Position numbers and translations under genes: made by a program. The notes under the pieces are model-generated. The model saw nothing but the letters and a program-made list of their open reading frames with translations, was not told where the DNA came from and did not search any database. From contig JANAVB010015621.1 in the NCBI GenBank assembly GCA_029216955.1, forward strand, positions 1 through 64,000: a stretch of DNA of 64,000 nucleotides, read 5' to 3'. Source of the stretch: Iris pallida (taxonomy: Eukaryota; Streptophyta; Magnoliopsida; Asparagales; Iridaceae). Below, piece after piece: positions 1-11,951 of this stretch. Position 1 is the stretch's first letter. Each line of letters opens with the position of its first letter.

Positions 1-316
1 TTTCCTGCAGTATATTATGTACTTCCTTCAGCTTGTCAATATATATCCAAATTTTAATTCTAAGACATATCACTACATGTGTTCCAATTACGTTCTTATA
101 CATCTTATTCGTTCCTGACCAAAATATTATAATTTGGTACACACCGTCTTGTCTTAATACTCTAGTATCAAGCCTCAGTAACCCAATATCATACTTAAAA
201 TCCAACATCACGTTTCAATACTCTAATTTGTCGTGTGAAATTTTTATCGTTTCTTGCTTATCTATTGTACTCATATGTGATCACTTTGTAATTTATTTAG
301 ACGTCCATTTTCATCA

Positions 317-449
<133 letters not shown>

Positions 450-589
450 CTTGATTCCAAATCCTCATTTACATATTTGATCCCGAATTCTCAATAAAAT
501 TTAATTATCCTGTTTAAGCTCGAATCCTTCATCTTGAGTTCACTGTATATTTTTGACCAAACTTTTCTCTGTTAAAAATATCTTATTTC

Positions 590-3165
590 ATCTCCCAACC
601 TTGTATTATTTATAATTCTTCTATCTCTAGTTTCTGATTTAAAATCTTTTGCACCATTCAATTCATACGATTGTCATCCTTAATTAGTTACACCTTAAGT
701 CCACAACTTCTTATCTCGGTCGTCCTTTATATATCTTTTGATTCATCATGCATCTTTCTAAAGTGCATCTCTATACTTATTATTTAAGAACCTCTAATCT
801 ACAATGTCAATTTGCTTGGTATTCACATCATTAATTATCCCTTTCTTGATTCAAATCTCAAGTGTTCATATTTATCTTATTTTTATCCCATAACTCGTGT
901 ACTCTATAAATCTCTGCTATAGATCATTCCAGATTTAAATCATCAGGCATAATTAGATTCAAGGCATGATCGCTAGGTACAAAAATATAGGCACGATCAG
1001 AATTTTCTAGATATGATCTGAGATAGAGTTGGAATATTGTTGTGATCAAAATCATTTTAGGCACGAGTAAAATCTAGGTACGATTAAAATATGATCATAA
1101 AATAGGGAAAAATCAAATGAGGTCCCGTGAAACAGAAAAGGCAAGAAATAAACGAACGTCAACAGTTTATTGAGAAGACAAAAAGTAATGAAATCTTCGG
1201 AGAGGAGGGGCTAAAAATTCCAAATCAAATTGGAATGAGATATAAGGGTTTGTGACTCAGGAAAAGTCAACAAGTTGTATGATAGTAGGATATCGAGGGT
1301 GATTAGAATAATATAGCTATGATAGAAATGTAATCGGATAAGATATTTCCATTGAGAACTGAGTGATAATCAAAAGGAATAGAAAGAATATCGTATCACT
1401 ATTTCAACGGTCAAAAGATAGGGTATGCAGGAAAATAACTTATAAGATAACCATCTTATTAATACCCGTTCAAAAACTAATCTCTAATTCGCTAAACTAG
1501 CTGAACTCCCAGTATCTACCAAAAACTAAGGCAGCTGCCAAGATATGTGGAATCATAAATCATCTAAATCAAATTTTCATCCGTCGTTGTATGTAACTCG
1601 TAAGCCAAATGTATTTCAAATTCCAAGTATTTCTATTGATCAAATCATTTTACGGATATCAATTTTCAATTGTCAGCCATTCTTCCAAAACTGACTACAT
1701 CAAAGTCACAATCCTCATTTGTCATAGTAAATCATTAGAAAATTCTTTAAAGTTGATCCATGATCTATATTCGAGAATTTCCAATTCTTGAAATCAATTG
1801 ACCAAATTATAATCACTAATCAAATTTTAATCTTTAACCATGCACCTAACAATCGTTCTCATCCAAACACATCACAAAATCCCAATCATTCTTACCATAA
1901 CTAATATGAGTCTCCAATATTTGGTAGAAATTGCAAACCCAATTGCTCCTTCCCAAGGTTGCATGCCAATGGTCTATCTCAATTCCTCACTGCTTATTCC
2001 TTCTTTAGAACCTATCATTCCATTGCTTGTGATATTCCTTCCATCGTTATATCCGGCCCTTCTGGGTACAGTAGTCATCTAATCATAAAAGTTGATCCTT
2101 GACAAGTGTTCCTTTACTTGATCATCATATTCTCATGTTTATATATATTATCCAAATTCACTTTCTCCATGGGGGAACCTTACCAAAACCTAGACTTTTC
2201 TCGCTAACTATACCTACGACTTCCTCTATCTTCCAAAACTCTTCCTTTAATCATAAAATTCAAAATCGTCAAAATACCGAAGGTTTCATCCAAAAGAATA
2301 CCAAACTCTATTCTTCCAAAACTTAACTTCCATATGTTTGCCAAATTCTATCTCAGTAATCTTGCATAATTTCGTTCTAAAGTTGAAATCCTCAAAATTT
2401 CTTGATTCCTGAAATCCTATTATTTTATCTATGATGAGGTTTCGTTTGTCAAAATTATTCCTTGGTCACCCATGATGCCTATTTATGACCCCTCTTATCA
2501 TAGTCTTCTCACATCTATCTAGAATTCTACTATGAAATTCTTAATCACAATTGTGTCCTAGGTTTATAAAAGAAGCATAGAATAATATGGTCAAACTAGT
2601 GTGACGGAAATGGTAATGGGTTTAACATAAATTAACACAGGAACAAGTCACAGAAAAGTAGGATATCTGGTGAAGAATACTGTTCTAGAATACATGTTCG
2701 ATCTTCCTCGAAATTAACTAATTTTGGGAGGATGTATCTATGAAATCTCTTAACCCATTATCAGCCATATAATCTATTTAGATTTTCTATTTCCACCAAC
2801 TCCAACATATTTGATCCAAATTTTAAATCTAAGCCTTTTTTTGTACAAGGTTTAAATTACAGTCCTTCCTCTTAATCTTACTTCATTCCTCGAATTCCTC
2901 GGATTTGACCAACCTTGATAATATTATTTTGCCCCCATTCTTTATTTCCTTGTCAATAGTATATAATATCACATTCACTTAACCTCGTAACACTTATAAT
3001 TTCACAATCCTTATTTTCAAATTCTGATTTTGATAAAATATGTATCTCTCTAATTCATATCATTATCTGTCAATCATCATCCCCAATTAAATTTATACCT
3101 TAAGTTCAACATTATCCGTCATTTATAAATCCTCGATTTCATCATGCAACTCTACATTACCATCT
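590..3165 (+). repeat. Degenerate direct repeat pair (590-790 and about 2915-3165)
   Basis: Both segments share, in the same order, a GATTGTCATC-like block, an ACCTTAAGT block, a CCGTC/TCGTC block followed by TTATA, and a TTCATCATGCA block. The copies are about 2.35 kb apart and strongly diverged. They could be decayed LTRs or tandem repeat units; no termini are visible. Confidence 0.4.

Positions 3166-3168
<3 letters not shown>

Positions 3169-3234
<66 letters not shown>
3169..3234. repeat. (TA)n microsatellite
   Basis: Uninterrupted TA dinucleotides, immediately after the second copy of the degenerate repeat. Confidence 0.97.
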
Positions 3235-3235
<1 letters not shown>

Positions 3236-3901
3236 CATCATCCTTATCCTTAAATTTCAACTCAAATCTCAACATTTATATATTTTTTTCTCTTTTCATA
3301 TACCATAAATTTTATCCTTGATAAATGCTCAACTAATTAGTCGTGAACCTATAACATCTTACTAGGCTAAAAGCTTCTGGCTCCAGCAACTGATCCTCGA
3401 GCTTAGTTCGTGTCTTCCTGGCTATCATCTCCTTAAGATTTACTATGATATCATATTTCTGGTGATCATACATTCATGCAACTTACTTCTAGGTATTACT
3501 CCTCGAGTCATACTTTGCTTATTTTCTTAGTATCTAAAGACTAAATACTAGATCATCAATACTAAGTGAGAGTACAACTAAAATGTGAATAAACACAAAA
3601 ATTATTGGCCTAATGGTGGGATAAGTTTTTCATTTGCCATCCTCTGAAAGGTTTAGGTACAAACATAAGCAAGATAGCCTACGAAACTATAAGCAAGCAA
3701 AAATAAAATATTATAAATAGATATTTTCGCCCCTATGTTGTAACAGGGTGAATATAATCTAGGTGTTCTAGTTGTTTCTAGAGTCAGTTTTCCTAAAGTC
3801 TCATCTAGACCTAGGTCAAGTTACATAACTGCAGGTTGGTCTAGATTAAGTTGATCATACCAATTTACAGAACTGGCCTGCATGGGCCACCACTAAAAAC
3901 A

Positions 3902-6458
3902 TGTCACGACCCGATCCTAATATAATGGGTTTAGCCGGATCATGCCCAGCCTGTACCGTTGTGAGACGGCGGCAGTAAGCTGTATCAAGCAGTGAAACAC
4001 AAGCAGTACAATTATCTAACAAAAATAAAACATTTTTATTAAAACTGAACTAGTCTAGAAATGAAACAACAACAACCAAAATATTCATTTTATTACAACT
4101 TGTTCAAAAACAAAGAAAGGAAAAGAACTAAGCTAACATCTATGGTTCCGGGGTTCTTGGTTCAGCTGAATCTGCGGGACCCAAGTCAGGCCCGTAGAAG
4201 GTACAGTAAGGTAGCTCCTATTTGTCGCAATCACCTAAAAATGTTGGATCTCCAGTCAGGAATGAACAAGAACATATTTCATCCACATCTAGCATTTCTA
4301 ATTAATAATAAATGAAAATGCGAGACCGTTTAAGAAATAATTTTTTTTGTATTTAATAGTAAAAGACAACGAACAAGATGGTATCAATGTCAATTATGAT
4401 ACAATGCTAAGCTAGTGGTTTTGAGTAAATAACAGGGCCTATGACCGGCTGGGATAGAGGCAATATGTATACTAACGTTTCGGCCGAAACGAATAGTATA
4501 CGTACGGTACGACTCAACCCCCTGTGTGGTAAGGGTTAGCGCGAAGCGAGAAAACAAGCGAGATTTTGGCTTTGGTCACAGACGTTATACTACTCCCCCA
4601 AGCAATCTCCGAGACAATGAGTCAATGAGTCAATAAGTCAATCCAGCAATCCGTCAATCGATGTGGAGTCCGAGAGGAATCCATGGTGAATCAGTGTCAC
4701 TATACTAGATGAAATCAACTGATGCATACATTTAATTATTAAAATAAAAACACAGACATGGAATAGATATGAAACTTGCCTCAGGTAGTTCCTTGACGTG
4801 GCGGCAACAAGTAGGTAATCGCTAGGGTTTTAGGGATCCGAACCTACATATTCGTAACACCAGATTTAGAAATCAGAACTACGATCTAATTCTAAGGTAC
4901 AATACTAGAGGCTAAGTCTGGTAGGTTGGTAAACCTAAACATAAACAATAATATATATATATTAAGAGTATGTTTTATTACAAAATGCTAATTGACAAAA
5001 TAGTAGTTTTGAATAAATATTGGTTTTGTAGTATTAACTAATGTTAAAGAAATAACATATTTTTAGAGATTAATGAATTTGAGAATTTAGATTTATCAAA
5101 ACTAATATTTGTTTTACTAATTTGGAAATTATCTACTGTCAATAATAATAAAACAATTTTTCTTAGAAAATACGTTTTTAATCTTTTTTCGTAATAAAAG
5201 GGGAAAACAACTTTTAACTATTAAAATAGTACTTTATATATAAAAATACGATTTCTTGCCAAACTAAGGGTTTTAAATTAACAACAAAACTTTTTCGATT
5301 AAAACCATTATTTACCGAAATTAATTATTTTTAGCGAATAAACTCATTTATGGAAATAATATCTTTTTTCTGTTATTATTCTAATTATCGAAAACTTTTT
5401 AGTATAAAAACATGTTTAAGAAATATATATTTATATATAAGTTTTCTAGAGACAAAAATAATATCTTTACCATTATTACTAACAAATTCTTTTTCCGTAA
5501 TTAATAATAATTCTAACCAATAATCATTAAACATTATGCCATAAAAAAACTAATTCTTTTTATAAAATATTTAGACAATTAACTACTTAGGATTTAATAT
5601 ATATAACCTTACAACAAAATTACTAATAACATTGACTAATTGGTGAATAATTAAACCAGTTGTATTATGCTACAATAATTACCAATACCAGCATCCACAA
5701 CAAATACTACCTAAAAATATAATTTCATTCTAACCATTACTACCAATTCCTACACAAGAATTTAAACATTATTCTACAGAACATATATATTTCTATTGGC
5801 CAAGATGTCAAAATGGGTTCTATGAGAAAGACAGAAGCTATTTGGGAATAGAATTTACCCACAGGTTGCACGAAGGAGCACCGAGGGGAGGCCTCGGGCT
5901 CGGAACGAACCGTTGGAGGATCGGAACCGCGGGAACACGGGCACGTATGGGACGTGTGGACACGCAGAGATGCCGCGTGGGAACGCACGAGCAGCGGGGG
6001 GGGGGGGTTCTGGCACACGCGGGCGCAGGCTGGCGGCTGCTGGCGGGCTGTGCCGGCGGCTGGGGGGGTCCGTGCTGTGGCGGGCGTCGACGACTGGCGG
6101 CGGAGGGTGGCAGTTTGGCGCGGGCGCTGGTTCGGGCGCGACGCGGAATGGAAGGAAGAGTGGTCTGGAATCGTAGAGAACGGCTAGGTGATCGCGGGGG
6201 TGTCCTCGGATTTGGGAATGGTGGAGTGGTTTGAGAGATGTGAAGGTTTTGGTGGAGAAAGGAAAATGGAGTTTCTGTTCTTGGAGGATGAGAGTTTCTG
6301 AGAGGGTTACTGAGATCCGGAAGAAGGGAGGGTGCGTGCGGTTCAGGGGCGAGAGGGGACGTGGGTTTGAACGTGTTAGAGTTAAAGGGTTTGGGTCGGG
6401 TTGATAACTAGTGGGTTTAAGTCATTGATTTTGGGCTATTTAGGTTATGGGCTTTACA
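3902..6458 (-). mobile_element. Truncated minus-strand LTR, same superfamily as the LTRs at 13.7 and 35.2 kb
   Basis: It opens with TGTCACGACCCG, the reverse complement of the ...GGGTCGTGACA ends of the insertions at 13672-17375 and 35208-38837. Inside, at 4210-4290, a block (CACCTAAAAATGTT, then CCAGTCAGGA) matches the reverse complement of 16915-16980. Read on the minus strand, 6440-5840 looks like an LTR promoter and leader: AACCCTTTAA, then pyrimidine-rich CTCTCAGAAACTCTC, then a GC-rich leader. It stops abruptly at 6458, where a GC-rich PPR fragment begins. No target duplication was found, so the 5' end is probably lost. The open frames at 5.8-6.2 kb are GC-rich leader sequence with no recognisable domain. 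Confidence 0.65.
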
Positions 6459-6860
6459 CGACGCGGCTCCGCCGACCACGCCCTGTGGGTGTTCAACGGA
6501 ATGCCGCACATGGACGTCGTCTCCTGGACCGCCGCCGTCTCGGGCCTCGCCGCCCTCGGACGCCCCACGACGGCCATGCGCGTCTTCGCCTCCACGAGGC
6601 CCCACGCCGCCACCGTGGTCTTTGCCGTGTCCGTCTCCGCCGGGCTCGGGTCCCTGGCGCTGGCCCGGTGCCTGCACGCCTACATCGAGAAGGCCAGGTT
6701 CGGAGGCCACGTCTCCGTCCGGAACTCCCTGGCGCTGGCCCGATGCCTGCACGCCTACGTCGAGAAGGCCGGGTTCGTGTCCGTGCGATTATGGCACGGG
6801 TTATCCACTAGCCTATATAATAAAGCAAAGTGGTATTTGCTGCCAAAATTAGAGAAGTAA
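6447..6860 (+). pseudogene. Pentatricopeptide-repeat (PPR, PLS-type) gene fragment
   Basis: The 137-codon frame contains HALWVFNGMPHMDVVSWTAA, the hallmark of plant PLS-type PPR repeats (AxxVFDxMPxxDVVSWTAM), then a repeat boundary with AMRVFAS and a SLALARCLHAYIEKARFG block. PPR proteins normally have ten or more repeats and bind organellar RNA; here only about two remain, with no start context, targeting peptide or C-terminal E/DYW domain. The block SLALARCLHAY(I/V)EKA occurs twice, 75 bases apart, a local duplication. GC content is very high between 6459 and about 6790, then falls sharply, and the last ~25 codons are unrelated AT-rich flank. This is a captured or transposed exon piece, not a working gene. 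Confidence 0.8.
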
Positions 6861-7268
6861 ATCATACAGCTAACATCACTACCATTCCCATTGAATTAAA
6901 ATTATGGATTTAAATTAAACTGAAATACTACTTAGATTAGATTGGGTTGAAAGATTGTAATTAATATACTATATCCAACATAATAATTACATTGAAGATT
7001 TAAAAGAGACACCAAACATGATTCATATGATGGAATTTCCATAAAATAGGTACTATGAAATATCGGGACGGGTAATGATGAATATGTACCATAACCGTTT
7101 CAAGCAAGAGTCAAGTACTGAATTTATACAAAACAATAAGTTGCAAAGGAAATTCCACTATCAGATTACCATAACCGTGTTCAAACTTTTGTTAACATTT
7201 TACTTACAAATACTCGTCCTCATGTTGTTGGTTGCAAATGATTTTTTTCTTTTAACTTTTATTGACAG
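6861..7268. other. AT-rich spacer, nothing recognised
   Basis: Low-GC DNA between the PPR fragment and the first hAT MITE. Short open frames have no domain signature. Confidence 0.5.
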
Positions 7269-7276
7269 GTAGGTAG

Positions 7277-7670
7277 CATAGTTGCAGTATCAACCACCGA
7301 TACCGATCCTGATACAACCGATACCGATACGGGTTGGCATGTCCCAGTCTGATACCAACTGATACCTGTATTGACCGATACCGACAAAAAAATGAAAAAA
7401 AAAAAGACTAATTAGCAAGGATGTAAAAACATATTAAGATTATAAAATCATGTAAAAGAAGAAAACTTATCTTATCGAAGGTAAACTAATCAACAAGAGT
7501 TCAATTTCAGAACTACTATGAAACAACACAGAAAATATGACTAAATGTCTAAATAATTTGTCTAAATTTATTAATAATTATTTGCTTTTCGATACCAAAG
7601 AATTCGATACTCCAATCTAAAACTGCCGATATTGCAGGGTCCGATACCGATTCAGATACCGTGATACTCG
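7277..7670 (-). mobile_element. hAT-type MITE of the TATCGG family, copy 1
   Basis: The element runs from CATAGTTGCAGTATC to GATACCGTGATACTCG. It is flanked by a perfect 8-bp direct repeat GTAGGTAG (7269-7276 and 7671-7678), the duplication length of hAT transposons. The ends are full of GATACC/CGGTAT hexamers and the middle is AT-rich. It is homologous to the copies at 54.87, 55.16 and 56.70 kb. It is non-coding, so it needed a transposase from elsewhere. Confidence 0.9.
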
Positions 7671-7930
7671 GTAGGTAGGTCATCAGATATGCATATTTCT
7701 CATATACCTAAAGAACCTTTTTTTGGGGAATTTTAAGTAAAGTTAATTTCAAAATCTTCAAGCAGATCAATTATAGTTTTCAGCATTCTTGTCTGAGAGG
7801 CATAATGAAAAAACTTTCCTATTTTTAGTTTTTATATGCTATAACTGAACCAGTTGAATGACCAAATCAAACTAAAATGACGAAAATCAAAACTAAACTA
7901 CTTCCTATAGGGTTCAGAACGGCTGCTGCT

Positions 7931-8459
7931 TGTGACGAACTTAGTGTTTTTGCTAGCACTTCGTCCCGTGCGGCGCACTGTCTTTCTCCGTCAAGGCTCG
8001 TGCAAGCCTTCCCAACACGATTTATCTAGATCACTAAGAAAATTAAGAGTAGTGGAGCAAAGATGGACTTGTAAGAATCTCTTTATTAACTTGGAGAATG
8101 CTTACAATGAAGGTGGTGAAGGTGGTGAGGAACAAATGAAAGCCTCCCCCTTTTATAAGTGCTCGGAGAGCTTTACATGGAAAGTCCTGGAAGGAATATT
8201 CCAAGGATTATTCTTTTCTACCATAACTGGAACGGCATATTCCAGGTTTATTTCCTAGCAACAGAAAAGAAAACTTTACGGACCATCCAGAAGCTTCTTG
8301 GGCCTCCTAGAACGATCTTGGGCCTTCCGGAGAGATCCACTATCTTCTAGAGCCTTCCGCCATCTTTTAGAATGTCCTGGAAGCTTCCCGCATAACCTTG
8401 GTCCGTAAAAAGGTTATGCAACTGGGCCTCGGACGGGGTGCAACATTTGGGACGTTACA
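7931..8459 (-). mobile_element. Solo-LTR-like unit, minus strand
   Basis: Read on the minus strand it starts TGTAACGTCCCAAATG at 8459 and ends ...GTTCGTCACA at 7931, giving TG...CA termini. A good TATA box (TATAAAAG, minus, 8157-8150) lies 300 bases in, as in an LTR. Flanking GCTGCT occurs on both sides but not exactly abutting, so the target duplication is unproven. A non-LTR promoter-bearing repeat is the alternative. Confidence 0.5.
8150..8157 (-). promoter_or_regulatory. TATA box in the 7.9-8.5 kb LTR-like unit
   Basis: Minus-strand TATAAAAG followed by GGGGGAGGC, inside the LTR-like unit. Confidence 0.55.
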
Positions 8460-8746
8460 TGTTGCTGCTCTAACACTTCTTTTTCCATCATTATTGGTGA
8501 CGAATAGTTTAGTAAAAAAAATTCACAAAATCGATTTTCTCCTAGTTGAAATATTAGTATTAATCCTTCTAACTTTGGAGGTGATATTTGTGTCGGTGAC
8601 ATTTCACTTTCTATAGGGCTCTTGGAACAATAATTATCATCATAACCAATAATAGAAATGAAAAATGGTCGGAAATACTTTGATAGGGATAGTTATAACC
8701 AGTAGCGTCAATATGATCCATACTATTTTTTTAATATAGTTTTAAA

Positions 8747-8981
8747 AAGGAATATTTTAGCAAATGTTACCATTAAAAATATAAAAACTAGCATATATCC
8801 CTACTATTTTAAAATAAAACCTCATTCTTTTGTATGAAACAATTAAAAAAAACTAAGATATACCTCGACTATTTTAACCTATATTTTGATTGTTTCGTAT
8901 AAAAAGAGTGTATCTCTTAGTTTTTTAAAATAGTAGGGATATATGCTAGTTTTAGTGGAGATATTTGCTAAAATAGTCCTT
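8747..8981. mobile_element. Fold-back MITE with long inverted repeats
   Basis: The left arm, from AAGGAATATTTTAGCAAAT through ACTAGCATATATCCCTACTA, is mirrored by the right arm, from TAGTAGGGATATATGCTAGT to ATTTGCTAAAATAGTCCTT. The arms are about 90 bases each around a short AT-rich centre, and nearly the whole element can fold on itself. The superfamily is not decided; the flanks are A/T-rich and give no clear duplication. Confidence 0.75.
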
Positions 8982-9198
8982 AAAAGACTAATCAAATTTC
9001 AATATCAAAATTAACTAATTTTATAATAATAATAAAAATTACTTAAACCTAAACATGATTTCCTCCAAAGCCGTATGTAGAATTGTTGTAGCTTGGTGGT
9101 TGTCAATCAAGCTGAAGGCTCCAAAATTTTTGAACTCTTGCGATTTGTCTTGCACTCCAATCTCCATAAAGTTGCTACTTCATTAGGTTACTTGTATT

Positions 9199-9586
9199 AG
9201 AGCATCATTAGTAGACGAAGCTCAAAAATGCATCTCGAGGCTCAAATCTATAACAAAAAATATATAATGTGTTGGGTCTGTACAGGAGTATAAAATGATA
9301 AAATGGCCTTTGGTCTCATAGGACGCGTGGTAAAAAAATTAATGTGGTAAAAAAATAATGGAAAATCTAGAATTTAGAAAGTTTGGCTCCAAATTAGAAC
9401 TTACTATTCTACAAAATTACTTCCTACATTCTAAATCTAGGCCCAACCTATAGCTCCCGTGGCTGGGTTGGGTATGAGAATCTAGAAGTTGGAACTTGGA
9501 ATGAGTCTTACTAATTCAACCAAGTGAACTTCTAAATTATGGATATATAATCTAGATTTTGGGATGAGCCTTACTAATGATGCTCT
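9199..9586. mobile_element. MITE with AGAGCATCATTAGTA terminal repeats
   Basis: The terminal inverted repeat AGAGCATCATTAGTA on the left matches TACTAATGATGCTCT on the right, and the arms also share GGCTCA and CTAGATTT-type blocks. The 388-bp body is non-coding. Flanks CTTGTATT and TTGGAAGA are only partly alike, so the target duplication is decayed or misplaced. Confidence 0.7.
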
Positions 9587-9899
9587 TGGAAGAGCTAAAG
9601 GGAATAAAATTTGTTGTGATAAATTTGGATAAATTATGTCCTATTTATATAAAAATTTTGCGTACCAAATGACCCCCAGTATCCTTATAATATAACCATA
9701 ATAGGGGTATTTTGGTTAGTTTAGCAAAATAACAAAAGTACCCTTCATTAATATAGAAATTTTCGACCTTACTCGAAGAAGTATGGGAAATCGATATTAT
9801 ATAGAAACTTTCGACCTTTTTGAGTCATCAGAATAGCTTATATTTGGTTAATAACTTATTTTGTTACATGATTGGAAATCCATTAAAGGTCGTTCTTTT
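9587..9899. other. Spacer with a GGGGTATTTTGGT repeat also seen at 50.69 kb
   Basis: The block around 9690-9760 (ATAGGGGTATTTTGGT, then AAAGTACCCTTCATTAA) recurs at 50690-50750, so it is a dispersed repeat. Nothing coding was recognised. The left edge of the plastid insertion is somewhere in the last ~100 bases. Confidence 0.45.
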
Positions 9900-10358
9900 G
9901 AGATTTAGAATTTATTTGTTCGGGAAAAGGGATCCTTTCATAATTGCCATCTCAAATAATCTGTTGAAAATGGAAATCAAATAATATTTAAGTAAACTCG
10001 TTTATTTGTCCTTTTTAGAAATCTGTTTCATTCATATGTATGATAGAATAGGGGGTTAGGTTAAATAAATGAACCCTTTTCTCTCTACGTATAAATATTT
10101 ATATAAATATTTATACGTAGAGAGAAAGATAGAAAGTATAGATTATTATCTATCGGTTGAGCCAATGACTATTCATAATTCCATATTGAATCAATTACAT
10201 ACTGGTTCAAAATTTAATTCTAAATTAGAGGAATGTTATGGTAAAACTTCGTTTGAAACGATTAGTGAACCAAAAATGGTATTTTTTCAATAAAGAGGAA
10301 ACTTAAGATTAAGATGCTCCGTAATGGAAATGAGGAAATGTCCACAATACCTGGATTG
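9900..10358 (+). other. Nuclear copy of plastid DNA (NUPT), trnC-rpoB spacer
   Basis: The stretch ends with the 5' end of plastid rpoB. The preceding sequence, including a perfect palindrome CTCTCTACGTATAAATATTT and its complement at 10080-10125, has the look of the spacer upstream of rpoB. The homology breaks off inside codon 15 of rpoB at about 10357. The left boundary is an estimate. Because both flanks are nuclear repeats, this is plastid DNA moved to the nucleus. Confidence 0.75.
10314..10357 (+). pseudogene. rpoB: 5' fragment of plastid rpoB
   Basis: ATG at 10314 opens the frame MLRNGNEEMSTIPG, which I recognise as the N-terminus of the plastid-encoded RNA polymerase beta subunit (family form ML(G/R)(D/N)GNEG(I/M)STIPGF). 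The next codon is cut after TT and sequence unrelated to rpoB follows. Only about 14 of more than 1000 codons are present, so it cannot encode a functional subunit. Confidence 0.85.
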
Positions 10359-10409
10359 CACGTATAATAACGTATAATAATAATATTATCCAATTATAGT
10401 TAAATATCT

Positions 10410-10530
10410 TTTCTAACTCATGTGGTTAAGGTGTAAGGTATTTTTTTTGGTTGAGTTCGATTCTCCATGTTGATAAATTTAAACTTTTTTCAACAATTTT
10501 TTACATAATTTATTTTTTTTTAAATAAAAT
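10410..10530 (+). mobile_element. Possible tRNA-derived SINE
   Basis: AACTCATGTGGTTAAGG at about 10414 resembles an A box, and GGTTGAGTTCGATTCTCC at 10449 resembles a tRNA B box (GGTTCGANTCC). Spacing is about 35 bases, and T-rich and A-rich stretches follow. No second copy was found in the window and no target duplication is clear. Confidence 0.4.
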
Positions 10531-10559
10531 GGACCGTGATATAATGATGGCTTAGACGG

Positions 10560-11459
10560 CTCACTTTTGAGCCGTTTTGAAGCCTCATTATATAGTGGAA
10601 GATATAATGGTTGGGATATTTTCTACCAAAATACTCCTCCCAACGTTTTAATAACTGATATATTAGGTGAGTATTCTGGTAAATTATCCTAATATTAACT
10701 TCTATGGGTCCCGGAGGGTTTAAACATGTTTTTAATCAGGCCCGGACTTTGTCCTGGTCATTGACCGGCCGGGCCCGGTTGGGCTGGTCGGTAGACCTGT
10801 CAAGTGGGCCGGGCCGGGCCAAGGGTTGAAAATCTTGGCCCAGCCCAGCACGTGGCCCACGGCACAGTGGACTATGGGTCGGGCCGTGCCGGGTCTTGAT
10901 TGGTACGTAAAATTTGGGCATTCATTTTCGTTCTTCTTCTCAAATTTTTTGTATATTAATTACAATCATTTTTTAAACACAAAAGATTGAACATCCAACA
11001 TATTTTCATATATGTTTTTCAACAATTACATATTTTTACGTAGACTAACATAACATAATAACATGATTAAGTTTTCTAAATATTAATAACAATCATTTTT
11101 TTGATATAGAAATGGGTCGGACCGGGCTGGGCCTATGTTATGGGCCGATATATGTAGCCCGGCACGACCCAATATACGGAGCCGGCCCGGACCGGGCCCA
11201 CGATTAATCGGACCGGGCCGGCACATGGGCCAATTTTTTCGGGCCGGGCTCGTGCCGGGCTGGGTCGGTCCGATACAATTGACTGGTCTACCGGTCGGGA
11301 AGGGGGCGGGGCTAACTCGGTTCGGACCAAATTTTTGGCCGGACTGGTACGGTTGGACTTTCGGACCGCGTATCCTGATCCAGCCCAACACCGGAGTTAA
11401 TATGGGCTGTTCACAGGCCGGATTTGACCGCGCCGGACCCGGGGCGCCCAGTTTGCTTC
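10560..11459 (+). repeat. Segmental duplication, copy 1, upstream part
   Basis: This aligns with 50815-51155: shared blocks include ACCAAAATACTCCTCCCAAC, GGTAAATTATCCTAATATTA, GGGTCCCGGAGGG and CCGGAGTTAATATGGGC, in the same order. The similarity resumes on the far side of the MULE at 43700. A hAT element (10792-11290) lies inside this copy only. Confidence 0.85.
10792..11290. mobile_element. hAT non-autonomous element, GGGCCGGGCC type
   Basis: The termini TAGACCTGTCAA and TTGACTGGTCTA are inverted repeats. Flanking octamers are CTGGTCGG (10784-10791) and CCGGTCGG (11291-11298), one mismatch apart. The paralogous site at about 51010 reads GAGCCGGTCGGGGAGG without the element, which proves the insertion. 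Subterminal DNA is packed with GGGCC, and there is no transposase. Confidence 0.9.
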
Positions 11460-11585
11460 GGCTTTTCTAAGGGCACCACGTAATTTACTGGGAGCGTCAT
11501 TTTACTCGGGGACAGTCCAGGTTTGAGGAACTTTTACTGGGAACGTCCCAAAAATTACTTGGGGCTATCCCCCCACCCCTCTCTT
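11460..11585 (+). repeat. MULE left terminal inverted repeat region
   Basis: GGCTTTTCTAAGGGCACCAC begins the element. The region also holds TTTACTGGGA and ATTACTTGGGGCTATCCC; the latter matches the right terminus, so the left end seems to contain a partial internal duplication relative to the right. Confidence 0.75.
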
Positions 11586-11951
11586 TCACTTTCATTATCA
11601 TTTAAAAATTCTCTCTCTTCAAAACCCTCACAAAACCCTCTCTCAAAAAATTCTCTACTCCAAAACCCTAACACTCTCTCCATAATCCACTCTCCAAAAC
11701 CCTCTCTCAAGAACCCTAACTCTTCCAAGATCATCAATGGCACCGAAGAAGAAACCGTCATCACAAGCTAGGTATGTTTCCTAATTATTGTATAATTTAT
11801 TTTACATTTCAAAGTACATTTCGATTCTTTGAGAAATCTCTTAAATGTTATTATAAATTAGGTTAGAACAATTCAAAGTACAATTCGAAATCAAAAATCT
11901 CATATTTTATCGTTTAAACGTAACCTAACTGTTCGTCTGGTCGTCGTCCCT

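Noticed and set aside
5740..6234. Overlapping GC-rich frames of 77-130 codons near 5.8-6.2 kb
   Set aside because: Several frames are open only because of GC-rich composition; the region reads as a minus-strand LTR leader.
10449..10466. A functional tRNA gene
   Set aside because: Only A-box-like and B-box-like sequences are present; no cloverleaf or acceptor stem can be formed.
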